6,187 bases of DNA from Alphaproteobacteria bacterium (lineage in GTDB: Bacteria; Pseudomonadota; Alphaproteobacteria; Micavibrionales; Micavibrionaceae): assembly GCA_030427765.1 (NCBI GenBank), contig JAUICS010000089.1:1-6187 (forward strand). The letters are read 5' to 3'. The stretch's first letter is position 1, and every line of letters starts with the position of its first letter. Below the pieces are notes generated by a model, which was not told where the DNA came from, ran no database searches, and saw only the letters and a list, made by a program, of their open reading frames with translations. Positions 5,337 to 6,187 of this stretch are shown piece by piece. The position numbers and the translations under genes were made by a program.

Positions 5337-6187
5337 TTGTTGAATTTGCACTTGATCCTGTGCCATCAGACCCACTTACTGTATTTCCGGATACCGTACC
5401 AGAGATGGAATATGTTGAGCGCGCCGGATTAATGTTTTTAAAAATCCGTTCATAGCGAATGGCGGCCGGCCATTCCCAGAATTTAAAGAAACTGGCCCAT
5501 TCGTGAATTGAGAAAAACAGGAAGTCTGCACGGCCAACAAGGTTTTCAACCGGCACATACCCGACTTCATTCTGCACACGGCTATCGCGTGAATTATCAC
5601 GGTTATCGCCCATCACAAAGACATGCCCGTCCGGAACAACGTATTCCGGCGTGTTATCAAATGTGGCGCTATCGCTTTCCTGATATATGAAGTACTGGAC
5701 GCCGTTTGGCAGTGTTTCCGTGTATTTAAACATACTACGGCGCGTCCCCTTACGGTTGCTTACACGTTCCAACCCCTCAGAACGGCACGGCACTTCCTGA
5801 CGGTTCAAGTAAAGTTTTCCATTAACAACCTGAACACGGTCACCGGGCAATCCGATCACGCGTTTGATATAATCAATACTGGTGTTCGTCGGCAGTTTGA
5901 AAACGACAATATCGCCACGCTCCGGCATGCTTGCCATGATACGCCCTTCGATGGGGGCCATACTGAACGGGAACGAATGTTGCGAATATCCGTATGATGT
6001 TTTGGATACAAAAAGGTAATCACCGATAAGCAGGGTCGGCTTCATTGATGAAGATGGAATGTTAAACGGCTCGAAGAAAAACGTCCGTATAAAAACCGCC
6101 AGTATAACGGCCAATATGATTGTCTTTACAAACTCGGTCCAGGACTCCTCATATTTCGACTTTTTGAAAACATCATCTTCATCCGGC
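5329..6187 (-). CDS. lepB: Signal peptidase I (5' end beyond the window)
   Basis: Signal peptidase I removes signal peptides from exported proteins at the outer face of the inner membrane with a Ser/Lys dyad. The frame is open to the right edge and 285 residues are visible. A charged segment ending SWTEFVK (15-21) is followed by one transmembrane helix (about 22-38). Next come FNIPSSSMKPT with nucleophile Ser47, DYIKRVIGLPGD with general base Lys108, and GDNRDNSRDSR (193-203). The TTG at 6114 is not the start, because the reading frame and the membrane anchor continue upstream of it. After the usual C-terminal WPAAIRYERIF segment there is an extra tail of about 33 residues rich in Ser, Thr, Gly and Asn. 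The gene ends within an 8-base overlap with rnc, as expected for the lepB-rnc-era operon. Confidence 0.96.
   Translation of the reverse strand, partial: PDEDDVFKKSKYEESWTEFVKTIILAVILAVFIRTFFFEPFNIPSSSMKPTLLIGDYLFVSKTSYGYSQHSFPFSMAPIEGRIMASMPERGDIVVFKLPTNTSIDYIKRVIGLPGDRVQVVNGKLYLNRQEVPCRSEGLERVSNRKGTRRSMFKYTETLPNGVQYFIYQESDSATFDNTPEYVVPDGHVFVMGDNRDNSRDSRVQNEVGYVPVENLVGRADFLFFSIHEWASFFKFWEWPAAIRYERIFKNINPARSTYSISGTVSGNTVSGSDGTGSSANSTNE

Noticed and set aside
5623..5997. Long plus-strand open frames opposite lepB (also 5090-5455)
   Set aside because: They lie antisense to well-conserved lepB and rnc coding sequence and show no motifs or start signals.
1..6187. Mobile elements, CRISPR arrays, tRNA or other RNA genes, or a novel multi-gene system
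   Set aside because: The window is almost fully filled by intact, recognisable housekeeping genes on one strand. No direct-repeat arrays, terminal inverted repeats, transposase motifs or RNA folds were seen.

Overview
The window is a compact block of bacterial housekeeping genes. All nine protein genes are on the minus strand, so transcription runs from the right edge to the left. In transcription order they are lepB (signal peptidase I, 5' end beyond the window), rnc (RNase III), era (ribosome-assembly GTPase), a 205-base A+T-rich non-coding gap, gcrA (cell-cycle regulator), ppsR (DUF299 dikinase regulatory kinase/phosphorylase), maf (house-cleaning nucleotide pyrophosphatase), aroE (shikimate dehydrogenase), coaE (dephospho-CoA kinase) and the first 14 codons of dnaQ (DNA polymerase III epsilon).

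The organism is very probably an alphaproteobacterium. GcrA is known essentially only from that class, where it acts with the CcrM methyltransferase at GANTC sites. The orders lepB-rnc-era and ppsR-maf-aroE-coaE-dnaQ are both classic alphaproteobacterial arrangements. G+C content is modest (mid-40s percent by eye in the genes, about one third in the 205-base gap). The lineage is therefore not one of the very G+C-rich ones. I cannot assign an order or genus.

The layout suggests two transcription units. lepB, rnc and era are joined by 8-base start/stop overlaps and look translationally coupled. After era comes 3520-3724, the only sizeable regulatory space. It holds an exact DnaA box (TTATCCACA), two degenerate DnaA-box-like sequences, three GANTC sites and a plausible sigma-70 promoter whose -35 edge overlaps one GANTC site. 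gcrA follows behind a strong Shine-Dalgarno. A 70-base gap precedes ppsR, after which maf, aroE and coaE are again overlapped or nearly abutting.

The genes do not form one pathway. They combine protein export, RNA processing, ribosome maturation, cell-cycle control, carbon-flux control, nucleotide hygiene, aromatic amino acid synthesis, CoA synthesis and replication fidelity. The ppsR-to-dnaQ cluster is the one reported next to the replication origin of Caulobacter and Rickettsia. The DnaA box and GANTC sites just upstream of gcrA are therefore the most interesting thing here, either as cell-cycle control of gcrA or as part of an origin-type region. I saw no RNA genes, mobile elements, CRISPR arrays, convincing intrinsic terminators or broken genes. 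Several gene starts needed correction and are explained in the entries. No novel defence or accessory system is visible.
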